A DNA stretch of 64,000 nucleotides. Source: Gammaproteobacteria bacterium. Its GTDB lineage: Bacteria; Pseudomonadota; Gammaproteobacteria; Nitrococcales; Nitrococcaceae. The DNA lies in assembly GCA_030433275.1 (NCBI GenBank), contig JAUILK010000010.1:1-64000 (forward strand), written 5' to 3'. The notes beneath the pieces were generated by a model. It was given only the letters and a program-made list of their open reading frames with translations. It was not told the DNA's origin and made no database searches. This document shows, in pieces, positions 36,772 to 47,100 of this stretch (its first letter is position 1; each line of letters begins with the position of its first letter). A program made the translations under genes and the position numbers.

Positions 36772-38081
36772 CAGACGGTATCGCTGCCCTTGTGTCGGCC
36801 ACGCCGCCGAGTGCCGGAGCGCCGGCGGCGACCAGCCTTCTCCGTACGTTGCTCACCCGAGGCGTGCTGCAACTGCGTCCACCCACGCGCCAGCTCCGCC
36901 TCCACCTCCCCGGCCTCCGCACGCAGCAACAAAAAATCATAGGCAGCGCGAAACCGCGGATGGCTCAGCAACCGCAGCGCCCGCTTACCCGTAAGCCGCT
37001 CGAAACGGGGCTGCAGCGACCATATCTCGCGCATGGGAATCGAAAAACGCTTGGGAATGCTCACGCATCGCGTTTGATCTTGCAAAACCTCGCTGGCAGC
37101 TTCCTGAATCGCTTGAGTGGATCCGGCCGCACGAAGCTCTGCAGCAGGGAGCCGCTGCGTGATCGACGGCCACAACAGCGCGGCAAACAAGAAGGCGGGC
37201 GTCACCGATTTACCCTCGGCAACTCGACGGTCGGTATCGGCGAGCGAGCGCGCGAGAAAGCCAAGCGCAACACCGAACTCATCGCCCAACAGCACCGCTT
37301 CGGTAGCGGGGAACAAATGTCCGAACAAATTGTAGTGACGCAGGCACTCGAAAGCCTCAAGCCCCATACCAGTGGCAAACAGCTTGAGCGTTTCATCGAA
37401 TAACCGCGCTGGCGGAATATGGCCCAAAAGATGCGCCATACGGGGAATTGCCCCAGCCGTTTCCGGATGCATGCGAAAACCAAGTTTCACTGCGAAACGT
37501 ACGGCTCGGAGCATGCGCACCGGATCCTCTCGATAGCGCACCTCGGCATCGCCGATCAGCCGTAGCACACCACGGCGCAGATCGGTGATGCCACCTACGT
37601 AGTCCACCAAGGTAAAATCGGCGATGCGATAGTAGAGTGCGTTAACGGTGAAATCGCGGCGCAACGCATCCTCTTCGATAGTACCGAAGACGTTGTCACG
37701 CAGGAGCCGGCCATCCTCCAGCACACGGGCTTCCTCACCCGCCTCCCCGGCCTCTTGCAGGGCTCGGAATGTGGCCACTTCAATGATCTCACAGCCGAAA
37801 TACACGTGCGCCAAACGAAAGCGCCGGCCAATCAGGCGGCAATTGCGGAACAACTGCTTGACCTGCTCTGGTCGCGCATCGGTGGCGATATCGAAGTCCT
37901 TCGGCTCACGCCCGAGGGAAAGATCACGGACCCCGCCGCCAACCAGGTAAGCCGCATAACCGGCCTTGTTTAATCGATACAGCACCTTTAGTGCGTTTCG
38001 ACTGATATTGGCCCGCGAAATGCCATGCTCAGATCGGGAAATGACGACAGGATCGTGGTGAATGGCAACAAGCTCCGTCAC
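36771..38081 (-). CDS. pcnB: Poly(A) polymerase I
   Basis: The 436-residue class II nucleotidyltransferase has LVGGGVRDLSLGREPKDFDIAT with the catalytic Asp pair and the RRFRLAHVYF block. The helical tRNA-nucleotidyltransferase-like domain follows, and a very basic C-terminal tail (GRRRRSGTRRRGRHKG) ends the protein. It adds A tails that speed RNA decay. GTG 38081, with GGGAG shortly upstream, is the likely start. The frame reading up to 38201 would run into the tRNA gene and is rejected. Its 5' end is divergent from tRNA-Glu. Confidence 0.94.
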   Translation of the reverse strand: MTELVAIHHDPVVISRSEHGISRANISRNALKVLYRLNKAGYAAYLVGGGVRDLSLGREPKDFDIATDARPEQVKQLFRNCRLIGRRFRLAHVYFGCEIIEVATFRALQEAGEAGEEARVLEDGRLLRDNVFGTIEEDALRRDFTVNALYYRIADFTLVDYVGGITDLRRGVLRLIGDAEVRYREDPVRMLRAVRFAVKLGFRMHPETAGAIPRMAHLLGHIPPARLFDETLKLFATGMGLEAFECLRHYNLFGHLFPATEAVLLGDEFGVALGFLARSLADTDRRVAEGKSVTPAFLFAALLWPSITQRLPAAELRAAGSTQAIQEAASEVLQDQTRCVSIPKRFSIPMREIWSLQPRFERLTGKRALRLLSHPRFRAAYDFLLLRAEAGEVEAELARGWTQLQHASGEQRTEKAGRRRRSGTRRRGRHKGSDTV

Positions 38082-38094
38082 GTACTCCCACGAC

Positions 38095-38122
38095 TTGTCC
38101 GCTCGCAAGGTGCGCGTATAAT
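38095..38122 (+). promoter_or_regulatory. Promoter of tRNA-Glu
   Basis: A perfect -10 box TATAAT (38117-38122) with TTGTCC (38095-38100) 16 bases upstream as a -35 element. Transcription would begin about 65 bases before the tRNA. It lies only 14 bases from the divergent pcnB start. Confidence 0.6.
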
Positions 38123-38193
38123 ACCAACCTTTGTAGCAAGGTGCAGGCTTCGCTTGCGAGCGAGGCCGCACAAATCGAGTCAGACTCGAACAC

Positions 38194-38269
38194 GCTCCCA
38201 TCGTCTAGTGGTTTAGGACGCCGCCCTCTCAAGGCGGAAACCGGGGTTCAAATCCCCGTGGGAGCGCCA
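38194..38269 (+). tRNA. tRNA-Glu (anticodon CTC)
   Basis: The 76-base gene folds as a cloverleaf. The acceptor GCTCCCA/TGGGAGC is perfect, the anticodon stem CCGCC/GGCGG holds the loop CTCTCAA (anticodon CTC), and the T-arm CGGGG TTCAAAT CCCCG is perfect. The discriminator is G and CCA is encoded. D-arm features (GTCTAGTGGTTTAGGAC) match bacterial tRNA-Glu. It reads GAG. Confidence 0.97.
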
Positions 38270-38311
38270 TTATCCGGCGAACCTACCCGCCACCGTGTAG
38301 GCTTTGCAGTG

Positions 38312-38785
38312 ATGCCGCTCATTATGGCAAGCAATACCCCAACTCATCATGGCTTGCTCGAACTACCCACAGCGGGCTTATTCAGACGCCTAGCGGCCGG
38401 GTTCTACGACGCGCTGGTACTGCTTGCACTGTGGCTGACCACTACGACGCTGTGGCTTCTTGCCCGCCACGGCGAGGCAATTGTCCCCGACGGCTCGCTC
38501 CTCTATCACTGCTATCAACTCAGCCTATTGCTGGTTGCATTTGCCTTTTTCGTGGGTTTTTGGGGCAGTGCCGGCTGCACTCTCGGCATGCAAGCCTGGC
38601 GTCTGAAGCTAATCCGCTCGGATGGCCGGCGGCTGCGCTGGCGCGACGCCGCGGCACGCTTCCTGGCGGCGCCGACCGCTTGGTTGCCACTCGGTATCGG
38701 CGTTTTTTGGTCATTGGTGGACCGTGATCATCTCGCCTGGCATGATCGTCTCTCCGGCACTCGGCTGATCGTCAAACGCCACTAA
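38312..38785 (+). CDS. RDD-family membrane protein
   Basis: The 157-residue protein has an Arg-rich start to the first helix (GLFRRLAAGFYDALVLLALW), a second helix (LSLLLVAFAFFVGFWGS), the GCTLGMQAWRLKLIRSDGRRL block and DRDHLAWHDRLSGT near the end. These are the hallmarks of RDD proteins, whose role (often linked to ion transport) is not well defined. ATG 38312 is used; the longer frame reads through the tRNA. It converges with lptG, leaving a 6-base gap. Confidence 0.88.
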   Translation: MPLIMASNTPTHHGLLELPTAGLFRRLAAGFYDALVLLALWLTTTTLWLLARHGEAIVPDGSLLYHCYQLSLLLVAFAFFVGFWGSAGCTLGMQAWRLKLIRSDGRRLRWRDAAARFLAAPTAWLPLGIGVFWSLVDRDHLAWHDRLSGTRLIVKRH

Positions 38786-38791
38786 GCGCAC

Positions 38792-39868
38792 TCACACGCT
38801 ACGGCGCGACAGCCGCACCAGGCTGCCGAGCGCAATACCCAAAAACAAGACCGTCGGCCCCAGCGCGCTCGCCAGCGGCGGCAGACCAAAGACCATTGCA
38901 GCCCGGTTCAACAACCGGTTCAACAAAAAAAAAGCAATGCCGATTAGCACGCCGATAAATATGCGCTGCCCCATGTTGGCGCTACGCAACGAGCCGAATA
39001 CCAGCGGTACCGTCAACAACAGCATCGTTACGGTAGCGAGCGGCGTAGCCACTTTTACCCAGAAAGCCAACCGATAACGGCTGCTATCAAGCCCGTTTTG
39101 CTCTAGATAACGCGTGTAGGTCCACAGCTGCGTGACGGGCAGAACCTCCGGCTCGACCACCACCACATCGAGCATATCGGGCTTGAGCTCACTGCGATAG
39201 CGAGCGCGGGCGGCACGGCTGACACGGACGCTACCGTCGAGAGCGAAATCCGTCGTAACCGGAGCAAGCAGCACCCAAACTCCCCGCTCATAGCGAGCGC
39301 GCCACGCCGTGACAATCCGGTCCAGGCGAACACCTTGGAAAACGTAGATCTTGAGATCCTCCAGCACATTCGGCTCGGGCACTTGCCGAGCATGGAGATA
39401 ACGGTCTCCATCGCGTGCCCAGAAACCCGATTCACTGCCCACCGACAACCGCCCACCGACGGCGCGCGTCTGCAATTCCGTAGCCAAACGGTCGGTTCGC
39501 GGCGCCAACCACTCGCCGATACCCATGGCCACCAGCGCGAGCAACAGGCCCGCCACGACCAGGGGGCGCGCGATGGTCAGCGCCGACATCCCGGTGCCCC
39601 GCATGACCACCAACTCCGAGCGCGCCGCCAGCCCGCCCAGTCCGATCAGGCTACCGATGAGTGTGGCGAAAGGGAACGCCTGGTAGGCGCTGTAAGGCGT
39701 CGTAAGCAGCACATAGAGCAGCGCAAGCCATACCGTATAATTCCCCTGCCCACTATCCTGGCTTTCCTTGAGAAAATTAAACAGCAAATCGAGCGAAACG
39801 ATCACCGACAACACGATCAGCGTGCCAGCGGTTACGTTGCGTGCTATATAACGGTCAATCAGCTTCAT
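38792..39868 (-). CDS. lptG: LPS export system permease LptG
   Basis: The 358-residue inner-membrane protein of the LptB2FGC transporter has three N-terminal helices, a large periplasmic beta-jellyroll domain (about 135-260) and three C-terminal helices. The coupling-helix region carries GSLIGLGGLAARSELVVMRG, which contacts LptB. It extracts LPS from the inner membrane toward LptA. Its start overlaps the lptF stop by 4 bases (ATGA). Confidence 0.96.
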   Translation of the reverse strand: MKLIDRYIARNVTAGTLIVLSVIVSLDLLFNFLKESQDSGQGNYTVWLALLYVLLTTPYSAYQAFPFATLIGSLIGLGGLAARSELVVMRGTGMSALTIARPLVVAGLLLALVAMGIGEWLAPRTDRLATELQTRAVGGRLSVGSESGFWARDGDRYLHARQVPEPNVLEDLKIYVFQGVRLDRIVTAWRARYERGVWVLLAPVTTDFALDGSVRVSRAARARYRSELKPDMLDVVVVEPEVLPVTQLWTYTRYLEQNGLDSSRYRLAFWVKVATPLATVTMLLLTVPLVFGSLRSANMGQRIFIGVLIGIAFFLLNRLLNRAAMVFGLPPLASALGPTVLFLGIALGSLVRLSRRSV

Positions 39869-40965
39869 CGCCTGCTCCTAGAGCCGACCGGCACTCGATG
39901 TAGGACCTGGAAGCGCAGCTGCAGCGCTGCCAAGGCAGCGCCCAACATGAGCGCGTGCACCCACCAGAGACCGAGGCTCACCGGGTAATGTCCTTGGCTT
40001 AACAAGCCTTGGGCAACCTTGAGGAGGTTGAAATAAAGCACATAGATCAACACAGCAAACAGCAGTTTTGCATAGCGCCCCTCCCGCGGGGCGCTTTTAC
40101 TCAATGGCAACGCAAATAGCGTGAGCACGAGAGTGACCAGCGGCATGGACAGGCGCCATTGCAATTGCGCCCAGGCGGCCCGGTTATCGGAATGCCAAAG
40201 CTGCCAACTCGTGAGCGCATCGCGGGCAGCGCTGAATTGCACAGGCCCTGACCCACCCAAGCCCAAACCATGCTGACCAAAACGGACCACCCGCCACACG
40301 CGCTGCCCAGGTATCCCCTGATAACGACGGCCATCGAGCAGCACTAAAAATCGCTCCCCCGTCTTGGGGTCCACTTCACGCCGCGCCCGCTCAGCCGCGA
40401 TCAACACCGGCTGCCCATCCTGCTCGGCCCGGGCGAAAATACCATGCATGATCCCCTCGGCATCGATAGAGGCGACATAAGCCACCGCCGAACCCGTTCC
40501 CAAGTCGAGAAACCGCCCAGGACGTACCCCCTGAAGACGATTCGACTGCTGAGCCTGCGCCACGATTCGTTGTGCTGTACCCTCAGCCCAAGGACCGAAC
40601 ACCAGCGACAGATAGCCCACCAACAGAGCCAATGGTACGGCCAGCAGCAACAACGCCCGGCAAAGCTCCCGCGGTCCGACGCCGCAGGCCGCCAAAGCGG
40701 CCATCTCTGAGTCGCGATACAAACGCCCCATCCCCATGACGATGGCCAGAAAAAAACTGGCCGGCAGGACTGTGCCCAAATTGGCCAAGGCCTTCAGGCC
40801 CAGTAGAGCGAAGAGTAGATTGGCCGGGATATCACCGCTGGCGGCATCGGCTAGAAATCGAATCAGCCGGTTGGTCAAAAGCACCACCAATAAAACTACG
40901 GTTACGGCTAACCAGCTCCAACCGACCTCTGCCACCACATAGCGGCTAATCCGAGTTATGTGCAC
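39865..40965 (-). CDS. lptF: LPS export system permease LptF
   Basis: This partner of LptG has the same topology, with the coupling-helix block MGRLYRDSEMAALAACGVG (about residue 90) and a periplasmic domain in the middle. A GTG at 40965 gives VHITRISRYVV, the usual LptF beginning; a TTG at 40995 is an alternative. It is divergent from pepA, sharing about 150 bases of promoter region, as in E. coli. Confidence 0.95.
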   Translation of the reverse strand: MHITRISRYVVAEVGWSWLAVTVVLLVVLLTNRLIRFLADAASGDIPANLLFALLGLKALANLGTVLPASFFLAIVMGMGRLYRDSEMAALAACGVGPRELCRALLLLAVPLALLVGYLSLVFGPWAEGTAQRIVAQAQQSNRLQGVRPGRFLDLGTGSAVAYVASIDAEGIMHGIFARAEQDGQPVLIAAERARREVDPKTGERFLVLLDGRRYQGIPGQRVWRVVRFGQHGLGLGGSGPVQFSAARDALTSWQLWHSDNRAAWAQLQWRLSMPLVTLVLTLFALPLSKSAPREGRYAKLLFAVLIYVLYFNLLKVAQGLLSQGHYPVSLGLWWVHALMLGAALAALQLRFQVLHRVPVGSRSRR

Positions 40966-41120
40966 AAATCTGCCCGGATCTGCATTATCCTGCAAAGTGC
41001 GTCCCTAACTGCAGTGCGATAGAGTTTCAAGAGCATCCCGCCCCGTTTACGATGGATTGGCGCATCGCTACAACAAGCGCTGCTACTACAGTATTTTTCA
41101 AAAAACACAAGGAGTAAGCG

Positions 41121-42620
41121 ATGGATTTCCTGGTCAAAAGCGGCAATCCGGAGAAACAGCGCTCCGCCTGCGTCGTTGTCGGTGTTTTCGAACCCCGCCG
41201 ACTCTCCTCAGCCGCCGTTCAGCTGGACAGGGCGAGCAACAATTTTATCTCCGGTCTCGCGCGCCGCGGCGACCTAGAGGGAAAGCTGGGCCAGAGCCTG
41301 CTGTTGACCAATGTACCAAACGTTCTGTGTGATCGCGTGCTGATAATCGGCTGCGGCCGAGAGCGAGAGTTCAACGAACTTGCCTACCGCCAAGCGCTTG
41401 CTGTGATGGCGAGCCAATTGCAGGATGGCGGAGCGGTGGAAGCCGTTACCTACTTAACCGATCTCAACGTCAAAGGTCGCGACGCCGCCTGGCGGATTCG
41501 CGAGGCCGTAATAAGCGTTACCGACACGCTGTATCGATTCGATCAGCTCAAAAGCAAGCAGGACACTCCGCGGCGGCCACTCCGTAAACTCATTTTGAGC
41601 GTGCCGAGCCGCCGCGAACTCGGGGCGGGAGAACGGGCCGCGCAAATTGGCAGCGCCATTGCCGAAGGCGTGACGCTCGCGAAGGACCTGAGCAACCTTC
41701 CCGGTAATATCTGTACCCCAAGCTATCTCGCCGAGCAGGCGCAGCAACTAGCCGATCGCTTCCAGAAGCTGCGCGTCGAAATTCTCGGCCCCAAGGAGAT
41801 GAATGACCTGGGGATGGGTGCCTTACTCTCGGTGGCACGCGGCAGCCGACAGGAACCGCGGCTCATAAGTCTGCATCACCAGGGCGCGGAGGAGGAAACG
41901 CGTCCTTATGTCCTGGTCGGCAAGGGGATCACCTTCGACTCCGGCGGCATTTCGCTCAAACCGGGCCAGGCTATGGATGAAATGAAGTTCGACATGTGCG
42001 GCGCAGCCAGTGTCTTCGGCGCGCTCCAAGCCATTGCCGAACTGGCGCTGCCGATCAATGTGGTCGGTGTCGTGGCGGCAAGCGAGAATCTCCCGGACGG
42101 CAACGCCAGCAAACCCGGCGATATCGTCACTACACTATCGGGGCAGACGGTGGAGATTCTCAATACCGATGCCGAAGGGCGTCTGGTACTATGCGATGCG
42201 CTTACCTACAGCGAGCGTTTCGAGCCCGAGGCGATCGTCGACCTTGCCACGCTTACTGGGGCCTGTATCATTGCGCTGGGCCATCACGCACACGGTTTGC
42301 TCGGCAATCATCCAGCGCTGGTGAACGAGCTATTGGCAGCGGGTAACAGCGCCGGCGACCGGGCCTGGGAACTGCCATTGTGGGATGAATATCAGGAACT
42401 GCTCAAGAGTAACTTCGCCGATATGGCGAATATTGGCGGACGGGGCGCAGGCACCATCACGGCCGCCTGCTTCTTGTCCCGATTCACCAAGAAGCAGCGT
42501 TGGGCGCATTTGGATATTGCCGGTACCGCATGGAAAAGCGGCGACCAAAAGGGTGCGACCGGCCGACCTGTGCCTCTACTGGTGCAATATCTCCTTGATC
42601 GCACTCAAACGCAGGCCTAG
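41121..42620 (+). CDS. pepA: Cytosol leucyl aminopeptidase PepA
   Basis: The 499-residue M17 metallopeptidase has the dinuclear zinc site in [17 protein letters not shown] (Lys, Asp) and the signature [10 protein letters not shown] (Asp, Glu, Arg). The oligomeric enzyme removes N-terminal residues from peptides. AAGGAG precedes the ATG. It leads the pepA-holC-valS cluster. Confidence 0.97.
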   Translation: MDFLVKSGNPEKQRSACVVVGVFEPRRLSSAAVQLDRASNNFISGLARRGDLEGKLGQSLLLTNVPNVLCDRVLIIGCGREREFNELAYRQALAVMASQLQDGGAVEAVTYLTDLNVKGRDAAWRIREAVISVTDTLYRFDQLKSKQDTPRRPLRKLILSVPSRRELGAGERAAQIGSAIAEGVTLAKDLSNLPGNICTPSYLAEQAQQLADRFQKLRVEILGPKEMNDLGMGALLSVARGSRQEPRLISLHHQGAEEETRPYVLVGKGITFDSGGISLKPGQAMDEMKFDMCGAASVFGALQAIAELALPINVVGVVAASENLPDGNASKPGDIVTTLSGQTVEILNTDAEGRLVLCDALTYSERFEPEAIVDLATLTGACIIALGHHAHGLLGNHPALVNELLAAGNSAGDRAWELPLWDEYQELLKSNFADMANIGGRGAGTITAACFLSRFTKKQRWAHLDIAGTAWKSGDQKGATGRPVPLLVQYLLDRTQTQA

Positions 42621-42625
42621 GCGAT

Positions 42626-43060
42626 ATGGCGCCAACACCGCGTATCGATTTCTACGTGCTGGCTACCGCTTCAGCCGCAACACGCGAGCTCTTCTGCTGC
42701 CGGCTCACCGAGAAAGCGTATCGGCAGGGTTACCGAGTATTTATACTTACCGGCGACAAAGCGCTGACGCAAACGCTGGATCTGCAGCTGTGGACCTTCC
42801 GGGGCGGAAGCTTCGTGCCGCATGCCACGACCGAACAAGCGGACGGCGAGCCCATTGTACTCGGCGAACAGCCGCCCCACACTGACTTCGATCTGTTGGT
42901 CAACCTGACAGCGCAGTGCCCGGAGCATTGGCAGCGGCTCAGCCGGATAGCCGAAATCGTCACGCAACAGCCGGAAAGCTTGGGATTTGCGCGGGAGCGC
43001 TTTCGCTGTTATCGAAACAACGGCGGACAGCCCGCTTACCATCGGCTGACGCCGCCATAG
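42626..43060 (+). CDS. holC: DNA polymerase III chi subunit
   Basis: The 144-residue protein starts RIDFYVLATASAATRELFCC and keeps the HolC pattern of helices, including LWTFRGGSFVPHA and FDLLVNLTAQCPEHW. Chi links the clamp loader to single-strand binding protein. It sits 5 bases after pepA and 102 bases before valS, the conserved gammaproteobacterial order. A minus-strand frame of 287 codons across this gene is a shadow. Confidence 0.93.
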   Translation: MAPTPRIDFYVLATASAATRELFCCRLTEKAYRQGYRVFILTGDKALTQTLDLQLWTFRGGSFVPHATTEQADGEPIVLGEQPPHTDFDLLVNLTAQCPEHWQRLSRIAEIVTQQPESLGFARERFRCYRNNGGQPAYHRLTPP

Positions 43061-43162
43061 GCCCCGTGCGGTACGGGCAAGTCGACACCGGCCGGCGCCC
43101 GCTACCGGGAACACTGGGTTATAGTACTGCTTTCCTCGAACACAAAGGCGACTGGGGATTCC

Positions 43163-45922
43163 ATGGAGAAGACGTACGACCCTAGCAAAATCGAGGCGCG
43201 CTGGTACGAACTGTGGGAATCCAGTGACTATTTCGCACCCTCGGGTCAGGGTGAGCCCTATTGCATTATGATACCGCCCCCCAACGTCACCGGTACCCTG
43301 CATATGGGGCATGCCTTCCAGGATACCATCATGGATATCCTGACCCGCTATCATCGTATGCAAGGCCGAGACACCCTCTGGCAGCCGGGCACCGACCACG
43401 CCGGTATCGCAACACAAATGGTAGTGGAACGTCAGCTCAACGCCGCAGACATGACACGCCACGACCTCGGCCGCACAGCATTCATCGAGCGGATCTGGCA
43501 GTGGCGGGCACAGTCCAGCGGCACCATTACCCAACAGCTGCGCCGGCTGGGCGCCTCCGTGGACTGGCGGCGTGAACGCTTTACTATGGACGCTGGACTC
43601 TCTGCCGCCGTGCGTGAGGTCTTCGTACAGCTGTATGACGAAGGAATCATCTATCGCGGCAAGCGGCTAGTCAATTGGGATCCAGTATTGCACACGGCAG
43701 TCTCCGACCTTGAAGTGGTTGCAGCGGAGGAGTCGGGTCAGCTGTGGCACATCCGCTACCCGTTGGCGCGGGGCTCAGCCCATCTAGTGGTGGCGACCAC
43801 CCGCCCAGAAACAATGCTCGGTGATACCGCTGTGGCGGTACATCCGGAGGACCCCCGCTATCGACATCTTATTGGCGAGTCCGTGCGCCTACCGCTTACC
43901 GCACGCGAAATTCCGATCATCGGTGATCGTTATGTAGACCCCGAATTCGGCAGCGGTTGCTTGAAAATCACCCCAGCGCACGACTTCAACGATTACGCTG
44001 TAGGACAACGCCACGCACTGCCATTAATTAATATTTTCACTGCGGCAGCACAGATCAATGACGAGGCACCTGCGACTTACCGCGGTCTGGATCGCTACCA
44101 GGCGCGCGAGAAAATCGTGCGCGATCTGCAGGCGCTCGGCCTGCTGGAACGCGTCGACGCCCATCGGCTCACGGTCCCGCGCGGTGACCGCAGCGGTGCC
44201 GTCATCGAACCCTACCTCACCGATCAATGGTACGTGAAAACCGAAGCGCTGGCCGCTCCCGCCATCGCCGCCGTCGAATCCGGACGGATCCGCTTCATAC
44301 CGGAGAGTTGGAGTAAAACCTACTTCGAATGGATGCGCAATCTTCAGGACTGGTGTATCAGCCGCCAGATCTGGTGGGGCCATCGGATACCCGCCTGGTA
44401 CGATGCCGACGGCAACGTCTACGTAGGCCACAGCGAAGAGGCGATACGTCGCAAACACGAGCTGGGCGAGATCGTACTGCACCAGGACGAAGACGTTCTC
44501 GATACTTGGTTCTCCTCCGCCCTTTGGCCGTTTTCAACCCTGGGTTGGCCGCAACAGACCGAGGCTTTGCGGCGCTATTATCCCACTAGTGTGCTGGTCA
44601 CCGGCTTCGATATCATTTTCTTCTGGGTAGCCCGCATGATCATGCTGGGCCTGCGGTTCATGGACGACGTGCCCTTCCGGGAAGTATACATCCATGGGCT
44701 GGTGCGCGATGCCGACGGCCAGAAGATGTCCAAATCCAAGGGCAACGTTCTGGACCCGCTGGATATCATCGATGGCATCGAGCTCGATGCGCTGGTCGCC
44801 AAACGCACCAGCGGGTTGATGCAGCCGCAGCTCGCGCCCATGATCGAACGCGCCACACGAACGCATTATCCGAATGGCATCGTCGCGCACGGCAGCGACG
44901 CTCTGCGCTTCACCTTCGCCTCGCTCGCCACGACCGGCCGTGATATCGTCTTCGATCGAGGCCGGGTGGAAGGCTATCGCAACTTCTGCAACAAGCTCTG
45001 GAACGCGGCCCGCTACGTGCTCATGAACACACAAAACCATGATACCGGGCTCGAGGGTGGCGCAATCGAGCTCGCGCTGCCCGATCGCTGGATCATCTCA
45101 CGGCTGCAAAGAGCGGAACAGGAGGTTATCGACGGCATCCGCGGCTACCGAATGGACCAGGCTGCTCAAGCGCTCTACGAGTTTGTCTGGGACGAGTATT
45201 GCGATTGGTACCTGGAGCTGTCCAAAGCCATTCTCCAGCACTCGGATGATCCGGCCCAACTGCGCGGAACCCGGCGCACCTTAGTGCGCGTGCTGGAAAC
45301 CGTCCTACGCCTAGCGCATCCATTCATGCCCTTCATTACCGAGGAGATCTGGCAACGTATCGCACCCCTGTCCGGTCGAACCGGCACAACCATCATGCTG
45401 GAACCTTATCCCAAGCCCGCGACCGAGCGCATGGACGAATCAGCCGAGACCGAGTTTGCCTGGCTGCAATCCTTTATCCTCGGTGTGCGACGTATTCGCG
45501 GGGAGATGAATATACCACCGGGCCGGGCCGTGCCAGTGCTGCTGCGCCATGCAAGCCGCGCCGATCGAGAGCGGTTGACCGACCACCGCGCCTTCGTAGA
45601 TGCGTTGACTCGACTCGAATCCATAACCTATCTGGCCCACGAGGACACCGCGCCGGAGTCCGCTATAGCACTGGTCGGCGAGCTGGAGATATTGGTGCCG
45701 ATGGCCGGCTTAATCGACAAATCGGCTGAGCTGCTGCGCCTGGACAAAGAACGGCAACGCTTGAACCGGGATCTCGACCGAGCCGAGCAGAAATTAGCTA
45801 ACGCGCACTTCGTGGCCAAAGCACCGGCCGCAGTAGTGCAAAAGGAACGCACCAAGCTTGCCGAGCTGCGCTCGGCGCTGAGCCGGCTCGACCGGCAGTA
45901 CCAACGTGTACGCGCCATCTAA
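43163..45922 (+). CDS. valS: Valyl-tRNA synthetase
   Basis: The 919-residue class I synthetase has the HIGH motif in [14 protein letters not shown] (about residue 45) and the CP1 editing domain (about 190-340, [17 protein letters not shown]). KMSKS appears in [15 protein letters not shown], followed by the anticodon-binding helical domain and a C-terminal coiled-coil arm ([20 protein letters not shown]). Full length. No upstream gene overlap. Confidence 0.98.
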   Translation: MEKTYDPSKIEARWYELWESSDYFAPSGQGEPYCIMIPPPNVTGTLHMGHAFQDTIMDILTRYHRMQGRDTLWQPGTDHAGIATQMVVERQLNAADMTRHDLGRTAFIERIWQWRAQSSGTITQQLRRLGASVDWRRERFTMDAGLSAAVREVFVQLYDEGIIYRGKRLVNWDPVLHTAVSDLEVVAAEESGQLWHIRYPLARGSAHLVVATTRPETMLGDTAVAVHPEDPRYRHLIGESVRLPLTAREIPIIGDRYVDPEFGSGCLKITPAHDFNDYAVGQRHALPLINIFTAAAQINDEAPATYRGLDRYQAREKIVRDLQALGLLERVDAHRLTVPRGDRSGAVIEPYLTDQWYVKTEALAAPAIAAVESGRIRFIPESWSKTYFEWMRNLQDWCISRQIWWGHRIPAWYDADGNVYVGHSEEAIRRKHELGEIVLHQDEDVLDTWFSSALWPFSTLGWPQQTEALRRYYPTSVLVTGFDIIFFWVARMIMLGLRFMDDVPFREVYIHGLVRDADGQKMSKSKGNVLDPLDIIDGIELDALVAKRTSGLMQPQLAPMIERATRTHYPNGIVAHGSDALRFTFASLATTGRDIVFDRGRVEGYRNFCNKLWNAARYVLMNTQNHDTGLEGGAIELALPDRWIISRLQRAEQEVIDGIRGYRMDQAAQALYEFVWDEYCDWYLELSKAILQHSDDPAQLRGTRRTLVRVLETVLRLAHPFMPFITEEIWQRIAPLSGRTGTTIMLEPYPKPATERMDESAETEFAWLQSFILGVRRIRGEMNIPPGRAVPVLLRHASRADRERLTDHRAFVDALTRLESITYLAHEDTAPESAIALVGELEILVPMAGLIDKSAELLRLDKERQRLNRDLDRAEQKLANAHFVAKAPAAVVQKERTKLAELRSALSRLDRQYQRVRAI

Positions 45923-46078
45923 GCCAGAAAATGGCCACCGGGAACGATACAAGCCCACGGAGTCGACCGCATCGCATCAGGATTTGGCAGTGACTCGATA
46001 AAACAGGTTGCGTCCTCGCCAATCCGGATCGAGATCCTCTGACCCAGTGGAGAGCAAAACTCAAATCGAGCTCTAGAC

Positions 46079-46807
46079 ATGGACCTGAGTGTCGTTATCC
46101 CCGTATACAATGAAGAGGGCAACATTGAGGCGCTGCTCAGGGAAGTGACCGCTGCTCTTGCCATCTGCGGTGACTATGAGGTGATCTACGTCGACGATGC
46201 GAGTACCGATCGCACCCGTGAGCGCCTGCGCACTCTACGCCCACACTATCCACGGCTGCGCCTAATCCGTCATTTGCGCAACTGTGGCCAAAGTGCCGCC
46301 TTGCTCAGTGGAGCTCGTGCCGCTCGCGCCAACTGGATCGTCACCTTGGACGGCGATGGCCAGAATGACCCGATCGATATTCCAAAGCTTATCAGGGCAC
46401 GCGATAGCGCACGGGATCTGCCGGGCGAGCTGCGAATGGTGGCCGGCCAACGCCTGCGCCGAGCCGACAACTGGCGTCGCCGCTTCGCCTCCCGGCTGGC
46501 GAACGCGGTGCGCCGCAGTATTCTTGCCGACGGCACTGCAGACACCGGCTGTGGACTCAAACTGTTTCGTCGTGATGCGCTGCTGAATGTTCCCCATTTT
46601 GACCACATGCATCGTTTTCTCCCTGCCTTGATCCGTCGAGACGGCGGCGTGGTGATCACGGTGCCGGTGTGCCATCGGCCCAGACTGTATGGCTGCTCCA
46701 AGTATGGTTTCTTCGACCGGCTGTGGGTCGGCCTTGTGGATCTGGCGGGTGTACTGTGGCTCCAACATCGGCCTTGTATCGCCGCGACCGAAGAGGAAAC
46801 GCCGTGA
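46079..46807 (+). CDS. Family 2 glycosyltransferase (DPM1/ArnC-like catalytic domain)
   Basis: The 242-residue protein has a GT-A fold. MDLSVVIPVYNEEGNIEALL opens it, YVDDASTDRT and LDGDGQNDP (DxD metal site) follow, and CGLKLFRRDALL is central. Such enzymes move a sugar from a nucleotide donor to undecaprenyl phosphate or a similar carrier. It lacks the C-terminal membrane helices of ArnC. Its stop overlaps the GTG of the next gene (GTGA), tying it to a LAB_N and an ArnT-like gene, a set suggestive of lipid-linked sugar supply for lipid A or envelope glycans. The sugar is unknown. Confidence 0.88.
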   Translation: MDLSVVIPVYNEEGNIEALLREVTAALAICGDYEVIYVDDASTDRTRERLRTLRPHYPRLRLIRHLRNCGQSAALLSGARAARANWIVTLDGDGQNDPIDIPKLIRARDSARDLPGELRMVAGQRLRRADNWRRRFASRLANAVRRSILADGTADTGCGLKLFRRDALLNVPHFDHMHRFLPALIRRDGGVVITVPVCHRPRLYGCSKYGFFDRLWVGLVDLAGVLWLQHRPCIAATEEETP

Positions 46808-47100
46808 ACAATGAATCCATGGCCTGGTTGGCGGTCGGCTTCGCCGGCCAAGCCCTGTTCTCCATGCGATTTTTGGTTCAGTGGCTGCGCAGCGAGCGAA
46901 TCCGCCGCAGCGTGGTTCCGGTGGAGTTCTGGTATTTCAGCATCGCCGGCGGAGCCACTTTGCTCACCTACGCGTTGCACCGCCAGGATCCCGTGTTCAT
47001 CGTCGGACAGCTCGGCGGTTTGCTCATTTATGCTCGCAACCTCTATTTCCTATACTGCGAGCGGTGCCCAGCGGGCGAGACGAAACGGGCGAGCGAATGA
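46804..47100 (+). CDS. LAB_N-domain membrane protein
   Basis: The 98-residue protein with three helices resembles the N-terminal domain found before lipid-A-disaccharide synthase in some proteins: FAGQALFSMRFLVQWLRSE, VVPVEFWYFSIAGGATLL and GGLLIYARNLYFLY. Free-standing LAB_N proteins are commonly encoded with a GT2 and an ArnT-like glycosyltransferase, as here. The GTG start (46804) overlaps the GT2 stop, and its own stop overlaps the next ATG (ATGA). Biochemical role unknown; perhaps a flippase-like or scaffold partner. Confidence 0.85.
   Translation: MNNESMAWLAVGFAGQALFSMRFLVQWLRSERIRRSVVPVEFWYFSIAGGATLLTYALHRQDPVFIVGQLGGLLIYARNLYFLYCERCPAGETKRASE

Noticed and set aside
38082-38201. Extended N-terminus for poly(A) polymerase
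   Set aside because: The extension would run through the tRNA-Glu promoter into the tRNA; a GTG with a ribosome-binding site at 38081 fits the family.
42671-43534. Minus-strand ORF of 287 codons over holC and valS
   Set aside because: Overlaps two well-supported genes on the other strand and crosses their boundary.
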